A stretch of 35,644 nucleotides of DNA from Planctomycetota bacterium (GTDB taxonomy: Bacteria; Planctomycetota; Planctomycetia; Gemmatales; Gemmataceae): assembly GCA_029777335.1 (NCBI GenBank), contig JAKOSN010000014.1, positions 1 through 35,644 of the forward strand, given 5' to 3'. Below the pieces are notes generated by a model. That model saw only the letters and a list, made by a program, of their open reading frames with translations, did no database searches and was not told where the DNA came from. This document shows, in pieces, positions 16,423 to 24,147 of this stretch. Position numbers and translations under genes: made by a program. The stretch's first letter is position 1. The number at the start of each line of letters is the position of its first letter.

Positions 16423-17571
16423 ATGTCCGATATGCTCGATCCGAACGCTTCTGGCACCCCTGCGGGCAACTCTTCCCCGCCGCCACGTCCCCAGGGGCGT
16501 TCGTGCCTGGGAGTCGCCTTCTTTCTCTCGTTTCTGCTCAATCTTGTCGCGGGCTTCGCCATCATCCTCGGGTGTTTTGGGTTGTTCTCCGGGCGCTCGC
16601 TGGAAGGCGGAACGACCACGCTCACCGATCAGTTCCACTCGGGCAATCAAAGCGCCAAGGACAAGGTGGCCATTATCCGCCTCGAAGGGGTGATCCTCGA
16701 AGGGATGCTCGATTACGCCCACAAGCAGATCGATACTGCCGCGCACGACAAGAACGTGAAGGCGATTGTGCTGCGGGTCAACAGTCCGGGGGGGAGTATC
16801 ACCGCCAGCGACGATCTTCATCATCGCTTAATGGAACTCCGCGACGGCAACACGCAAAAGAAAACGACCGGCAAACCGCTGGTGGTTTCCATGGGAGGGA
16901 TGGCGGCCTCGGGCGGCTACTATGTTAGCATGCCGGGGAAGGTGCTCTATGCCGAGCGCACCACGCTCACTGGCTCCATCGGTGTGTACATCTCCTTTCC
17001 CAACGTGAAGGAACTGGGGGACAAGGTGGGGTTCAAGATGGAACTGGTTAAACAGGGGGCGGTCAAGGATAGCGGCTCCCCCTTCAAGGAGATGACCCCC
17101 GAGGAACGGCAGGTCTGGCAAGACATGGTCAACAATGCCTATGGCCAGTTCAAGGAGATCGTGGAGAAGGGCCGTCCCGCCCTCAAGGGGAAGCTCGAAG
17201 ACAAGATCATTGATCGCCGCATGGATACGACCGACAAGGATGGCAAACGAGTGCCGTTCCAGTATGTGCGTCAGCGTGCCGATGGCGGAGTCTTCACGGC
17301 GGACATGGCCAAGGAATTCGGATTGATCGACAAGATTGGCTACCTGGAAGATGCAATTCAGGAAGCCGCCACCCTGGGAGGGTTGGGAGCGGACAACTAC
17401 AAGGCGGTAACCTACGAGAAGCCATTTCTCTTTGAAAGTCTGCTGGGGATGCAGGCACCGAGCACACCGAGCGGGGCAAGTCAGAATCTGGCCAACGCCT
17501 TGACCCCGCGGCTCTGGTTTCTGGCTCCGCAAAGTGAACTGGCCGGTCTCGCGGCGGCTCTGGGGCGCTGA
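16423..17571 (+). CDS. sppA: Signal peptide peptidase SppA, 36-kDa type
   Basis: 382 aa, ATG preceded by AGGGGA at 7 nt. A Pro-rich cytosolic N-terminus leads to one membrane anchor (about 30-55, VAFFLSFLLNLVAGFAIILG), then the ClpP/crotonase-fold S49 peptidase domain: IRLEGVI, LRVNSPGGS (oxyanion-type loop), nucleophile Ser163 in MGGMAASGGYYVS, TGSIGVY, and general base Lys215 in GAVKDSGSPFKEM. The Ser-Lys spacing of 52 residues equals that of B. subtilis SppA (S147/K199). It degrades remnant signal peptides and other membrane peptides. It is followed after 2 bp by a small exported protein, probably in the same operon, and has its own promoter upstream. Confidence 0.93.
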   Translation: MSDMLDPNASGTPAGNSSPPPRPQGRSCLGVAFFLSFLLNLVAGFAIILGCFGLFSGRSLEGGTTTLTDQFHSGNQSAKDKVAIIRLEGVILEGMLDYAHKQIDTAAHDKNVKAIVLRVNSPGGSITASDDLHHRLMELRDGNTQKKTTGKPLVVSMGGMAASGGYYVSMPGKVLYAERTTLTGSIGVYISFPNVKELGDKVGFKMELVKQGAVKDSGSPFKEMTPEERQVWQDMVNNAYGQFKEIVEKGRPALKGKLEDKIIDRRMDTTDKDGKRVPFQYVRQRADGGVFTADMAKEFGLIDKIGYLEDAIQEAATLGGLGADNYKAVTYEKPFLFESLLGMQAPSTPSGASQNLANALTPRLWFLAPQSELAGLAAALGR

Positions 17572-17573
17572 AG

Positions 17574-17894
17574 ATGACCCGAACTGTCCCACGACTGCGA
17601 GCGCTGGGTGTGTTCCTTCTCCTGCTCACGGCGGGGGAATTCGCGCGCGCCCTGCTCCTCCCCGAGCACACCCTCGCCGCGCAACCCAGGCCCCTCCTTC
17701 CGCGCGATCCCACGCTGACCCCGGAACAGGTGCGCGCTCGCCTGGGGCCCCCCCAGCTGATCGCACGACAGATTTTGTACAGCCGCTACCTTGAACAATG
17801 GGTCTATGACGGGCCCCCGCCTCAGCGGGTTACGTTTCATTATGTTCAGGGTGAGAAGCCCCGCCTCCTTTTCTTAACACCCGATCCGCGCTGA
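17574..17894 (+). CDS. Small exported protein of unknown function, sppA operon
   Basis: 106 aa, starting 2 bp after the sppA stop, so probably co-transcribed and coupled. An N-terminal signal or anchor (LRALGVFLLLLTAGEFARAL) is followed by a short mature part with LTPEQVRARLGPPQLIARQI and YLEQWVYDGPPPQRVTFHYV. The second half resembles the small periplasmic outer-membrane-assembly (BamE/SmpA-like) fold in its 'xGxPxxxxR...YxxxxExWxY' pattern, but this is only a weak resemblance and I would not assign it. Coupling to sppA suggests a role in envelope quality control. Confidence 0.65.
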   Translation: MTRTVPRLRALGVFLLLLTAGEFARALLLPEHTLAAQPRPLLPRDPTLTPEQVRARLGPPQLIARQILYSRYLEQWVYDGPPPQRVTFHYVQGEKPRLLFLTPDPR

Positions 17895-18433
17895 TCCCCT
17901 GCGTCCTTCCCTGTGGTGCAAACCACCGTATTCGCCACAGCGCCCGGTGCCTTCCGTTCCATGCCATCGGTGCCATCCTTCTTTCCGGATTTTCTGGCGC
18001 TCTCCTGCCTACAATAAAGCGGAGGAGGAAGAATTTCTTCAAGTTCTTGCCCGGCAACCCTACACGGCGGCGGATTGTCGGATATAATTGGGCGGTTTGC
18101 TGCCGGACGCGAGAACTGCCATCAAGGCGAGCTTTGCTCCATTTACGACAGTCGCGTGTGTGAAAATGAGTCAAAGAGGAAACAACCCTCTCCACTCCAC
18201 ACGATCAGGGAAAATAGGAAACTCGATACAGCAAGACCACTTAGAAGAAATGCGGACGAAAAATCTTTAGATGGAAAATTTAGGCACGGTTTTTGCTAAA
18301 GATTTTGTCGCCGAGCAACGTACCCTTGGGCAATACACGGTGTCAGGAGACGTCCGGCAAGCTGCTGCTTGGCCGTTGGCATTCGCCTCTTGTAACCACA
18401 ACCATTGAACAAACTCAACGAGAGGGAAGCACC
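17895..18433. other. 539-bp intergenic region
   Basis: Contains no recognisable gene; open frames 18075-18299 and 18088-18270 have no start signals or family features. It is AT-richer than its surroundings from about 18150 to 18310, which suits a promoter region for the zinc-finger gene, but no -35/-10 pair is clear. A CTGTGG/CCACAG inverted repeat lies near 17909-17940. Confidence 0.4.
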
Positions 18434-18910
18434 ATGGCACGTCGAGACGCATTGCTGCGTTTGCATAAAACCTTGCTGGAACGACGCGATCACCTGCGGC
18501 GAAAGCTGGAGGAAGATCTGGCCAGCCTGCGCAACTATGTGGCAGCCGATTCCACCGGCGACAGCGCGGATGCTGCCTTTGAAGCTGGTAGTGAGGAGAT
18601 GGCCTCGCAGCTGGCAGAGTTGGATGCCCACGAACTTAGCCAGATTGAAGGGGCCCTTTCCCGATTGAAAAATGGGACCTATGGCACCTGTGAAAATTGT
18701 GGCTGCAAGATCCCCGTTGGACGACTCAATGCCTTGCCTTACACGGCGATGTGTATTGAGTGCCAGCGTGAACTGGAGCGCTACCCGGGTTGGTCCCCGC
18801 GCCGGGGAGCGGCCAACTGGGAACGTGTCCACGAGGTCGATAATATGTCCACCGAAAAGCCCGAGATCAAACTCTCGGATCTGGAAATCGACCTGAGCCA
18901 CAATCGCTAA
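18434..18910 (+). CDS. DksA/TraR-family C4 zinc-finger protein
   Basis: 158 aa from ATG 18434 (GAGAGGGAAG upstream). The N-terminal half is a coiled coil (RRDALLRLHKTLLERRDHLR onwards) with acidic residues (DSTGDSADAAFEAGSEEMAS) at the tip, where DksA carries the Asp residues that enter the RNA polymerase secondary channel. The C-terminal C4 zinc finger is complete: Cys86, Cys89, Cys107 and Cys110 (CENCGCKIPVGRLNALPYTA, then MCIEC). A short acidic tail follows, STEKPEIKLSDLEIDLSHNR. Likely binds RNA polymerase in the stringent-response or starvation pathway; whether it is a true DksA or one of the general TraR/DksA paralogues cannot be settled. A hairpin follows directly. Confidence 0.9.
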   Translation: MARRDALLRLHKTLLERRDHLRRKLEEDLASLRNYVAADSTGDSADAAFEAGSEEMASQLAELDAHELSQIEGALSRLKNGTYGTCENCGCKIPVGRLNALPYTAMCIECQRELERYPGWSPRRGAANWERVHEVDNMSTEKPEIKLSDLEIDLSHNR

Positions 18911-18933
18911 GTGATTTCAGAGTTAGCTCTTAC

Positions 18934-18965
18934 CAAAGGCGACCAGGTTCTCCTGGCCGCCTTTG
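18934..18965 (+). terminator. Intrinsic terminator after the zinc-finger gene
   Basis: Arms CAAAGGCGACCAGG (18934-18947) and CCTGGCCGCCTTTG (18952-18965) with a TTCT loop and one A-C mismatch, followed by TTTGCTTCTG. 23 bp after the stop. Confidence 0.65.
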
Positions 18966-19198
18966 TTTGCTTCTGCTCCTTTCCGGCTCGCGTTAAACCG
19001 CGGGCTTTTTTCCTTCTGTAGCGCGCATTTTTTGCTTCTGCGTCAGAATGCCCCGCGGTTCCCTCAAGAGCTTCGCGAGGTACGAGGTAGAATGGTCATG
19101 AAGTCTCCCCGCGGGGACTTCCACCCTTCACCGGGCGCCGAGTTCATGGCGCTGCTCGTTTGTCCCCAATCTCTCGGGTTGAGGAAAGGAACGTCCAC

Positions 19199-20344
19199 AT
19201 GCGACGGGTCGCTCTCATTTCGTTTCTTGGACTGTGCGCATTCGCCGGGGGCTGGGTTGCCGGCAATCCGGGACACCTGTTTCACTCCTCCGTTTGGGCT
19301 CAACTGGGAAGTTCCACCCCTCCGCGCACCCACGAGGGGATTGCCCTGGGAGAGCGGTTCGAGTGGGTTGCACGAAAGGTTTCGCCCGCGGTGGTCGCCA
19401 TCGAGGCCAGCAAACCGGCTCCTCCCAGTCGAGATGGCACTCCACCCCGCAAGAAAGCCATTGAGGAATCCGGCTCTGGGGTGCTGGTGAAATTTGAGGG
19501 ACAACGCGACGTTTTCGTCATCACCAACAACCATGTGGTCAGCGATGCCGGCACCAACCAGATCACCGTCAACCTGGCCGATGGCAAGATTCTCAAGCCG
19601 AGCAAGGTGTGGACCGATCCCGAGTCGGATATTGCCCTGCTGCGCATGGATAACGCCGGGAATCTCCCCATTGCTCCCCTGGGGGATAGCGATCGGATGC
19701 GGGTGGGACACATGGTGCTGGCGGTTGGCAGTCCCTTCGGTCTGAATCAGACGGTGACACATGGCATAATCAGTGCGCGCGAACGAGGGCAGGTGAGTCT
19801 GGGGGGAACGATTCGGATCAAGGACTTTTTGCAGACCGATGCGGCGATCAATCCTGGTTCCAGTGGCGGTCCGCTCATCAACATGGATGGCGAGGTGATT
19901 GGGATCAACACCGCCATCGCTTCCCATAGCGGTAGTAACAGTGGCGTTGCGTTCAGTATTCCGATCAATCTGGTCAAGCGCGTCGCGGGGCAGTTGCTGC
20001 AGAAGGGAAGCGTGTCGCGCGGCTATCTGGGGCTTCAACTGGCAGGGTCGTTTGATCCCAACGAGGCACTGCGTTTGGGGCTGGATCGGGCGCAGGGTGC
20101 GCTGGTTGAGACCGTGTATCCCGACACCCCAGCCGCCAGCGCAGGGTTACGCGGATCGGATGTGGTGCTTCGTGTCGATGGCATCGTGATTCGGCACGAG
20201 AATCACTTTATCAACATGGTGAGCGCGATGGAGCCCGGGCGCAAGATCACCCTGGAAGTTTGGCGTGACCGAAAAACGATCACGCTGACCGCCACCGTCG
20301 GAGACTGGTCGCGCGGACAGTCGCAACTGCGTTCAGACCCCTGA
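19199..20344 (+). CDS. HtrA/Deg-type periplasmic serine protease with one PDZ domain
   Basis: 381 aa from ATG 19199 (AGGAAAGGAA 8-10 nt upstream). A signal peptide (VALISFLGLCAFAGGWVAGN) precedes the trypsin-like domain (about 50-250) with the full triad: His112 (ITNNHVVS), Asp144 (ESDIALLRM), Ser222 (INPGSSGGPLIN). A single PDZ domain follows (about 275-370, SRGYLGLQLAG and AASAGLRGSDVVLRVDGI), as in DegS or MucD-like short forms. Because it is exported without a retained helix it is probably a soluble periplasmic quality-control protease. It stands alone, with a bidirectional hairpin downstream. Confidence 0.93.
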   Translation: MRRVALISFLGLCAFAGGWVAGNPGHLFHSSVWAQLGSSTPPRTHEGIALGERFEWVARKVSPAVVAIEASKPAPPSRDGTPPRKKAIEESGSGVLVKFEGQRDVFVITNNHVVSDAGTNQITVNLADGKILKPSKVWTDPESDIALLRMDNAGNLPIAPLGDSDRMRVGHMVLAVGSPFGLNQTVTHGIISARERGQVSLGGTIRIKDFLQTDAAINPGSSGGPLINMDGEVIGINTAIASHSGSNSGVAFSIPINLVKRVAGQLLQKGSVSRGYLGLQLAGSFDPNEALRLGLDRAQGALVETVYPDTPAASAGLRGSDVVLRVDGIVIRHENHFINMVSAMEPGRKITLEVWRDRKTITLTATVGDWSRGQSQLRSDP

Positions 20345-20380
20345 ACCGGGCTCGGCCGAGAAGCAACTGGAGGGGAGAGA

Positions 20381-20407
20381 GGGGAGCCGGACCGAGATCG
20401 GCTCCCC
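20381..20407. terminator. Bidirectional hairpin between convergent genes
   Basis: Perfect 9-bp arms GGGGAGCCG (20381-20389) and CGGCTCCCC (20399-20407) with a 9-nt loop, between the protease gene (+) and the 38-aa membrane protein gene (-). Followed by CTTGGTCTTTG on the plus strand. Confidence 0.6.
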
Positions 20408-20428
20408 CTTGGTCTTTGAATCGGGTGA

Positions 20429-20545
20429 TTAGTCTTCTTCTTTCTTGTTGCGGACGATGAAGAAAACGACGATGAGGATGATGAGCAGCACACCCATGCC
20501 GACCATCACCCAGATGTTGCCCAGAAAGTCCATGATCGCATCCAT
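20429..20545 (-). CDS. 38-aa single-TM membrane protein
   Basis: Read from the sequence, minus strand: ATG 20545 after AGGA (about 9 nt upstream), then MDAIMDFLGNIWVMVGMGVL, a run of hydrophobic residues (about LLIILIVVFFIV) and a charged cytosolic tail RNKKEED before TAA at 20429. The helix plus a positive then acidic tail is the profile of a genuine small membrane protein rather than noise, and it has a ribosome site and a terminator on its 3' side. It is shorter than most ORF callers accept. I do not recognise the family. Confidence 0.65.
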   Translation of the reverse strand: MDAIMDFLGNIWVMVGMGVLLIILIVVFFIVRNKKEED

Positions 20546-20864
20546 AGGGGTCGTCCTTTCTGTTCGTGGAGTCCGTAAGAAGAATTTGAGTAGACAGATC
20601 GCCGAATCTTTGCCCTGGAGGTATCACGGCAGTCCGAGGCGGTCAATGAGACTGGAGAACACCCAACCCCTCAGCTCGGTCTTCCTCTCAGGCAAGCCAG
20701 GAATTTTCCAGTGTTTTACCGGCAAAGGGCTTCCGAAGCAAGCGCCTAGTTTCGGAATGGCAGAAAATCTCCGCGAATCCTCTTAATGCAATCACCAAGG
20801 CTCGCCCCCAGACCCGAGAGTCCCGCGACGAGCCTCGTTATTCTTTCCCTGGCTTTCCTGGCTT
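20546..20864. other. 319-bp region with a weak terminator-like repeat
   Basis: No coding frame looks real. Inverted repeat AGGCTCG (20798-20804) and CGAGCCT (20829-20835) lies just after the VIT/VWA stop on the minus strand and may help terminate that transcript; the loop of 24 nt makes it weak. The promoter of the 38-aa gene should also lie here but is not evident. Confidence 0.4.
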
Positions 20865-23432
20865 TTATTTCCAGAAGTTGGATCGTTCGGCGCTGACCAC
20901 CCCGAGGAACGCCTGGAGCGCCTGAGTCAGCTGGAGCCAGAGGGCATTCAGTTGCGCTTCGTCAGTCGTCCCGCTCTCCAGGTAGCGTGCCCCATCGCGC
21001 AGCACCTCGATCAGGCGCAGCAATTCAGGGCTCCGTACACCCGCGAGCGTCAGCTCCTCGACGAGTAGCTGCCCACGGCTCACGAACTGCCCCAGAAGCA
21101 GTTGGCGCTCAGCGAGCAATCCTCCCTGGTTTTGCTGTAACTGTTCGAGCAGTTCGTGGGCACGCTGACGAGAGGTTGTCAGATCGATGTGCGGCTTACC
21201 CTTGCGTTTACTCTTCTTGGGGAACAAGCAGAGCAACAACTCGAACAGACCGGACAGGAACGTTGGCCGCCGAGCTATCCGGGGAGAATCCTCGTCTTCG
21301 CTGTCCCACGGCGCCGTGGCCGGCGGAGACGCAGGGGGAGGTGGCGGGGCCTTGAGCCATTCAGGTGGTGGCGCGACCGAGGGGGTAGGGGGAACCTGGA
21401 CGGGGGCTTTTCGGACTCGACGCAACAGCTCACGCGGGGGCGAGGCCGAATCAACGCCCGGCGGTGCCGCGGACAGGCACAGGGCAGACGCCGCTGCTGG
21501 CATGGCACCGCGAGCCATGGCGCGGTCCGCCTCGGGGTGGTCCCATCCTTGTGGGATCTCCACGGGTTGTGTCCTCTGCTGATTCTCTCCGCCCGGGTTC
21601 ACGATGGCGGTGCGATCGACAGCCACGTAGGCGGTGAAGCGGCAGAGCACCCCGAAACGCAGGGAGGTGGAGACGATCGCCCGCTCCAGTTCCGTACTCC
21701 CCTGAACCAGATAGCGATCCTCCAGTTTGCGCACCTGGCCGCGCGCCCACACCGAGGACAGCGCTGGATGTTCGCCCAGTTGACTGGTGAGCGCATGTTC
21801 CCACGGACGACCGGTCGCCTCCACCGCGCGCAGGGTGATTCGCCCCTCGGGGAGTCCCTGGTAGCGGCCAAGAATCAGCACCGGGCTGCCGGCGAAGACA
21901 TCGGGGAGACGCTCTGGCACCACACTATCTGGTGCGAGGGTGAACCCCGTCGCGGATAGCTGGAGCTGGGTCAATACCGGCTGGCCGATGCGCCGATGGA
22001 CCTGATCCATCACCTCATCGAGCCGATCCTCCGACTCCACCAGTTCGCAGTGTCCTCCGCCGAGCGTGGCGAGCCGTTGCAAAAATGCCGCGTTCACCGC
22101 CTGGTCGATGCCGAGGGTGAACACGCGCATCTGCTTCAACGGGGTGCCAAGCATCTTGAGAAGCTGATCCTCGTTGCCCACCTGCCCATCGGTCACCAGC
22201 ACCAGGATGCGCTCGCGCCCCGCGGTCGTCCGGGTCAGTTGCTCGACCGCCATTTGCAGTGGCTGGGCCATCTCGGTGCCGCCACGCGCCTCGATCGTGC
22301 CCAGAAACTCGATGGCGCGAAAACGATGGCGATCACTGGCAGGGATCAACTCTCTGCCGTTGAACGAGGGCGGCGTTTCAACGGTGTTGTCAAAGGCCAG
22401 GATGGTGAAGCGGTCCTGTTCCAGCAGGGTATCGACCATGCGGCCCAGGGCGCGCCGGGCCGCCACCATCTTCCAGCCAGCCATGCTCCCGGAGCGATCG
22501 AGGATGAAGACCACATCACGCGGGCGCGGTGCCGTCTGCCCCACGGGAGGCACCAGGGTCAACAGGAAGGTGCCTTCGCGCGCACTGGAACTATCGGGTT
22601 GCAACGTCAAGGCGGTGCGCAGAGCGCTGGCATCGACACGGAAGCGCAGGATGAAATCGCGATTCAGCCGCTCGCCCGGCTGAATGCTGATCCAGCGCAC
22701 GCGGCCGGCTCGTTCTTCCTCGATGGCATGCAGGCTCGAGCGTGCTTCGCCCAGCGTTAACCCCGCGGGCAACACCTCGACCGTGATGCCCAGCTGCACC
22801 GGATTGGGGAACCCCGGCAACAGCACGGGCGGAGTGATGCGCGAGGCATCGGGAACGGCATCGGTGTCGGGACAGGTGCCACTGCCGACCGAGGGACCCG
22901 GGAGCGGCGAGCCGGGGATGTAGCGCGGCGCGACCACCAGCGGAAACTGGAAGGTGACCTCGCCCTCGTTGTAGGGGAGCGGACCGACGAAGGTCAGCTG
23001 GATGGTCGCTTCTTCGCTGGGCATCAGGTTGCCAACACGCAGCGTAAAGACACCGGGGCGATCTTCCTCCGTGATGGCGGCGCGATGCCCCTGTTCAATC
23101 GCCTGCTGATACTCCTGGCGCGCCTGACCCCGTTCTTTCAACTCGCCCTCGACAATGCGCCCCGCGACCTCCATGCGAAAGTGGGTGACGGCGGCTCGCT
23201 CGGGGAGGGGAAAGATGTAAGTCGCCTCCAGCGGATCGCTAAAGGTGTTGATGAACGTCTGGATGACGGTGACCTGACTGAGCAGCCCCTCAACCCGCGC
23301 GTGGATCGCGAGCGCACGCAAAGGGAGACGCCCGCGCGGGGTTTCCAGGGCGCCGAACCCTCGTTCCTCCCGGGGTGTCTGAGCGAATGAATCGAGTTCG
23401 GAGTCGGTCAACGTGGCGAGTGGTCGAGTCAT
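20865..23432 (-). CDS. VIT/VWA domain protein (inter-alpha-trypsin-inhibitor-like)
   Basis: 855 aa from ATG 23432 (AAGGAAACC 5-8 nt upstream), 10 bp after the MerR stop. Residues about 30-165 form a VIT domain (LALRAL..., VTVIQTFINTFSDPLEATYI and EGELKERGQARQEYQQAIEQ, both hallmarks). A von Willebrand type A domain follows (about 306-475) with an intact MIDAS, Asp312-x-Ser314-x-Ser316 (DRSGSM), plus LVLVTDGQVGNE for the later metal ligand. A Pro-rich linker (about 650-710) precedes a basic segment (KKSKRKGK) and a helical C-terminal tail. No signal peptide is seen, so it is probably cytoplasmic or surface-associated by other means. VWA domains bind partners in a metal-dependent way; the partner is unknown. 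Confidence 0.9.
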   Translation of the reverse strand: MTRPLATLTDSELDSFAQTPREERGFGALETPRGRLPLRALAIHARVEGLLSQVTVIQTFINTFSDPLEATYIFPLPERAAVTHFRMEVAGRIVEGELKERGQARQEYQQAIEQGHRAAITEEDRPGVFTLRVGNLMPSEEATIQLTFVGPLPYNEGEVTFQFPLVVAPRYIPGSPLPGPSVGSGTCPDTDAVPDASRITPPVLLPGFPNPVQLGITVEVLPAGLTLGEARSSLHAIEEERAGRVRWISIQPGERLNRDFILRFRVDASALRTALTLQPDSSSAREGTFLLTLVPPVGQTAPRPRDVVFILDRSGSMAGWKMVAARRALGRMVDTLLEQDRFTILAFDNTVETPPSFNGRELIPASDRHRFRAIEFLGTIEARGGTEMAQPLQMAVEQLTRTTAGRERILVLVTDGQVGNEDQLLKMLGTPLKQMRVFTLGIDQAVNAAFLQRLATLGGGHCELVESEDRLDEVMDQVHRRIGQPVLTQLQLSATGFTLAPDSVVPERLPDVFAGSPVLILGRYQGLPEGRITLRAVEATGRPWEHALTSQLGEHPALSSVWARGQVRKLEDRYLVQGSTELERAIVSTSLRFGVLCRFTAYVAVDRTAIVNPGGENQQRTQPVEIPQGWDHPEADRAMARGAMPAAASALCLSAAPPGVDSASPPRELLRRVRKAPVQVPPTPSVAPPPEWLKAPPPPPASPPATAPWDSEDEDSPRIARRPTFLSGLFELLLCLFPKKSKRKGKPHIDLTTSRQRAHELLEQLQQNQGGLLAERQLLLGQFVSRGQLLVEELTLAGVRSPELLRLIEVLRDGARYLESGTTDEAQLNALWLQLTQALQAFLGVVSAERSNFWK

Positions 23433-23442
23433 GGAGGTTTCC

Positions 23443-24024
23443 TTACGTGAGCAGTTGACGGGTCTGCAACAAGTCGAGCAAGGGCGCGGCCGCGGCATGA
23501 ATGGCCTGAAGATCCTCCTCACGAAGAGGACGGCTCGCGTCAAGGAGCACCAGCACCTGATCGGTCAGTGGAACACCCTGCCAGCCACGGGGCGGAAGCG
23601 CCGCCGGCGCGACGGGGGCGGCGGCCTCCTTCCAGAAAGGACGCTCCGTCGCCGTGGGCGTTTCACCAGACGCCGCTTTCTCGGGTTCACAGGGGGAGCA
23701 GGCCGGCACCTGCGCCAGCGCTTCGAGTTCCTGGCTGGTTAATCCAAGCAGGTGGTGCTGAATTTGCGCCAGCGACAACCCGCGTGCTTGCATGCGCTTG
23801 ATCGCCACCAGTTGCAGCAGATGGCGCCGCCCATAGTATCCCGTACGGCCTCGCAATTCCGCCGGCCGATCGATCAGCCCCAGGGTGGTGTAGTAACGCA
23901 GAGTGCGCCGATCCGGCACATCCCGCACCCGCCCGCTGGGAGCGCCTTCGTAGGCGGTCGCCAGGGCCGCTTCCACCTGCGCCAGCAGCTGGTCCAGCGT
24001 CCACAGAGGTTCCTTGTTTATCAT
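23443..24024 (-). CDS. MerR-family transcriptional regulator
   Basis: 193 aa from ATG 24024. The MerR-type winged helix lies at about 32-95: the recognition helix VRDVPDRRTLRYYTTLGLID, the wing GRTGYYGRRHLLQLVAIKRM and the second helix pair RGLSLAQIQHHLLGLT. The C-terminal part has a Pro-rich linker (two Cys, Cys109/Cys112, in ACSPCEPE) and a short tail without a known effector fold. It is the first gene of an operon with the VIT/VWA gene (10 bp apart), so it probably regulates that operon and itself: two palindromes overlap its promoter. There is no ribosome site before the ATG, in line with a leaderless transcript. Confidence 0.85.
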   Translation of the reverse strand: MINKEPLWTLDQLLAQVEAALATAYEGAPSGRVRDVPDRRTLRYYTTLGLIDRPAELRGRTGYYGRRHLLQLVAIKRMQARGLSLAQIQHHLLGLTSQELEALAQVPACSPCEPEKAASGETPTATERPFWKEAAAPVAPAALPPRGWQGVPLTDQVLVLLDASRPLREEDLQAIHAAAAPLLDLLQTRQLLT

Positions 24025-24028
24025 TATT

Positions 24029-24059
24029 ACAGTATAAAACTGTTATATGACAGTGTCAA
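24029..24059 (-). promoter_or_regulatory. MerR operon promoter with two overlapping palindromic operators
   Basis: On the minus strand TTGACA (24059-24054), 17-nt spacer, TATACT (24036-24031): near-perfect sigma-70 consensus. The ATG A is 7 nt after the -10, exactly where transcription should start, so the mRNA is probably leaderless. The -10 lies in the palindrome ACAGT-ATAAA-ACTGT (24029-24043), and TGACAGTGTCA (24048-24058) covers the -35. Both are good candidates for the operators of the MerR protein or of another repressor. Confidence 0.7.
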
Positions 24060-24147
24060 GTGGGTCATCCGGGCAGAAGCTCCGAAGTACAGGCGCGCGT
24101 AGGATAGAAGTTGAGACGCGGGTCGGGGACGGGGAGGAGAATCCATC

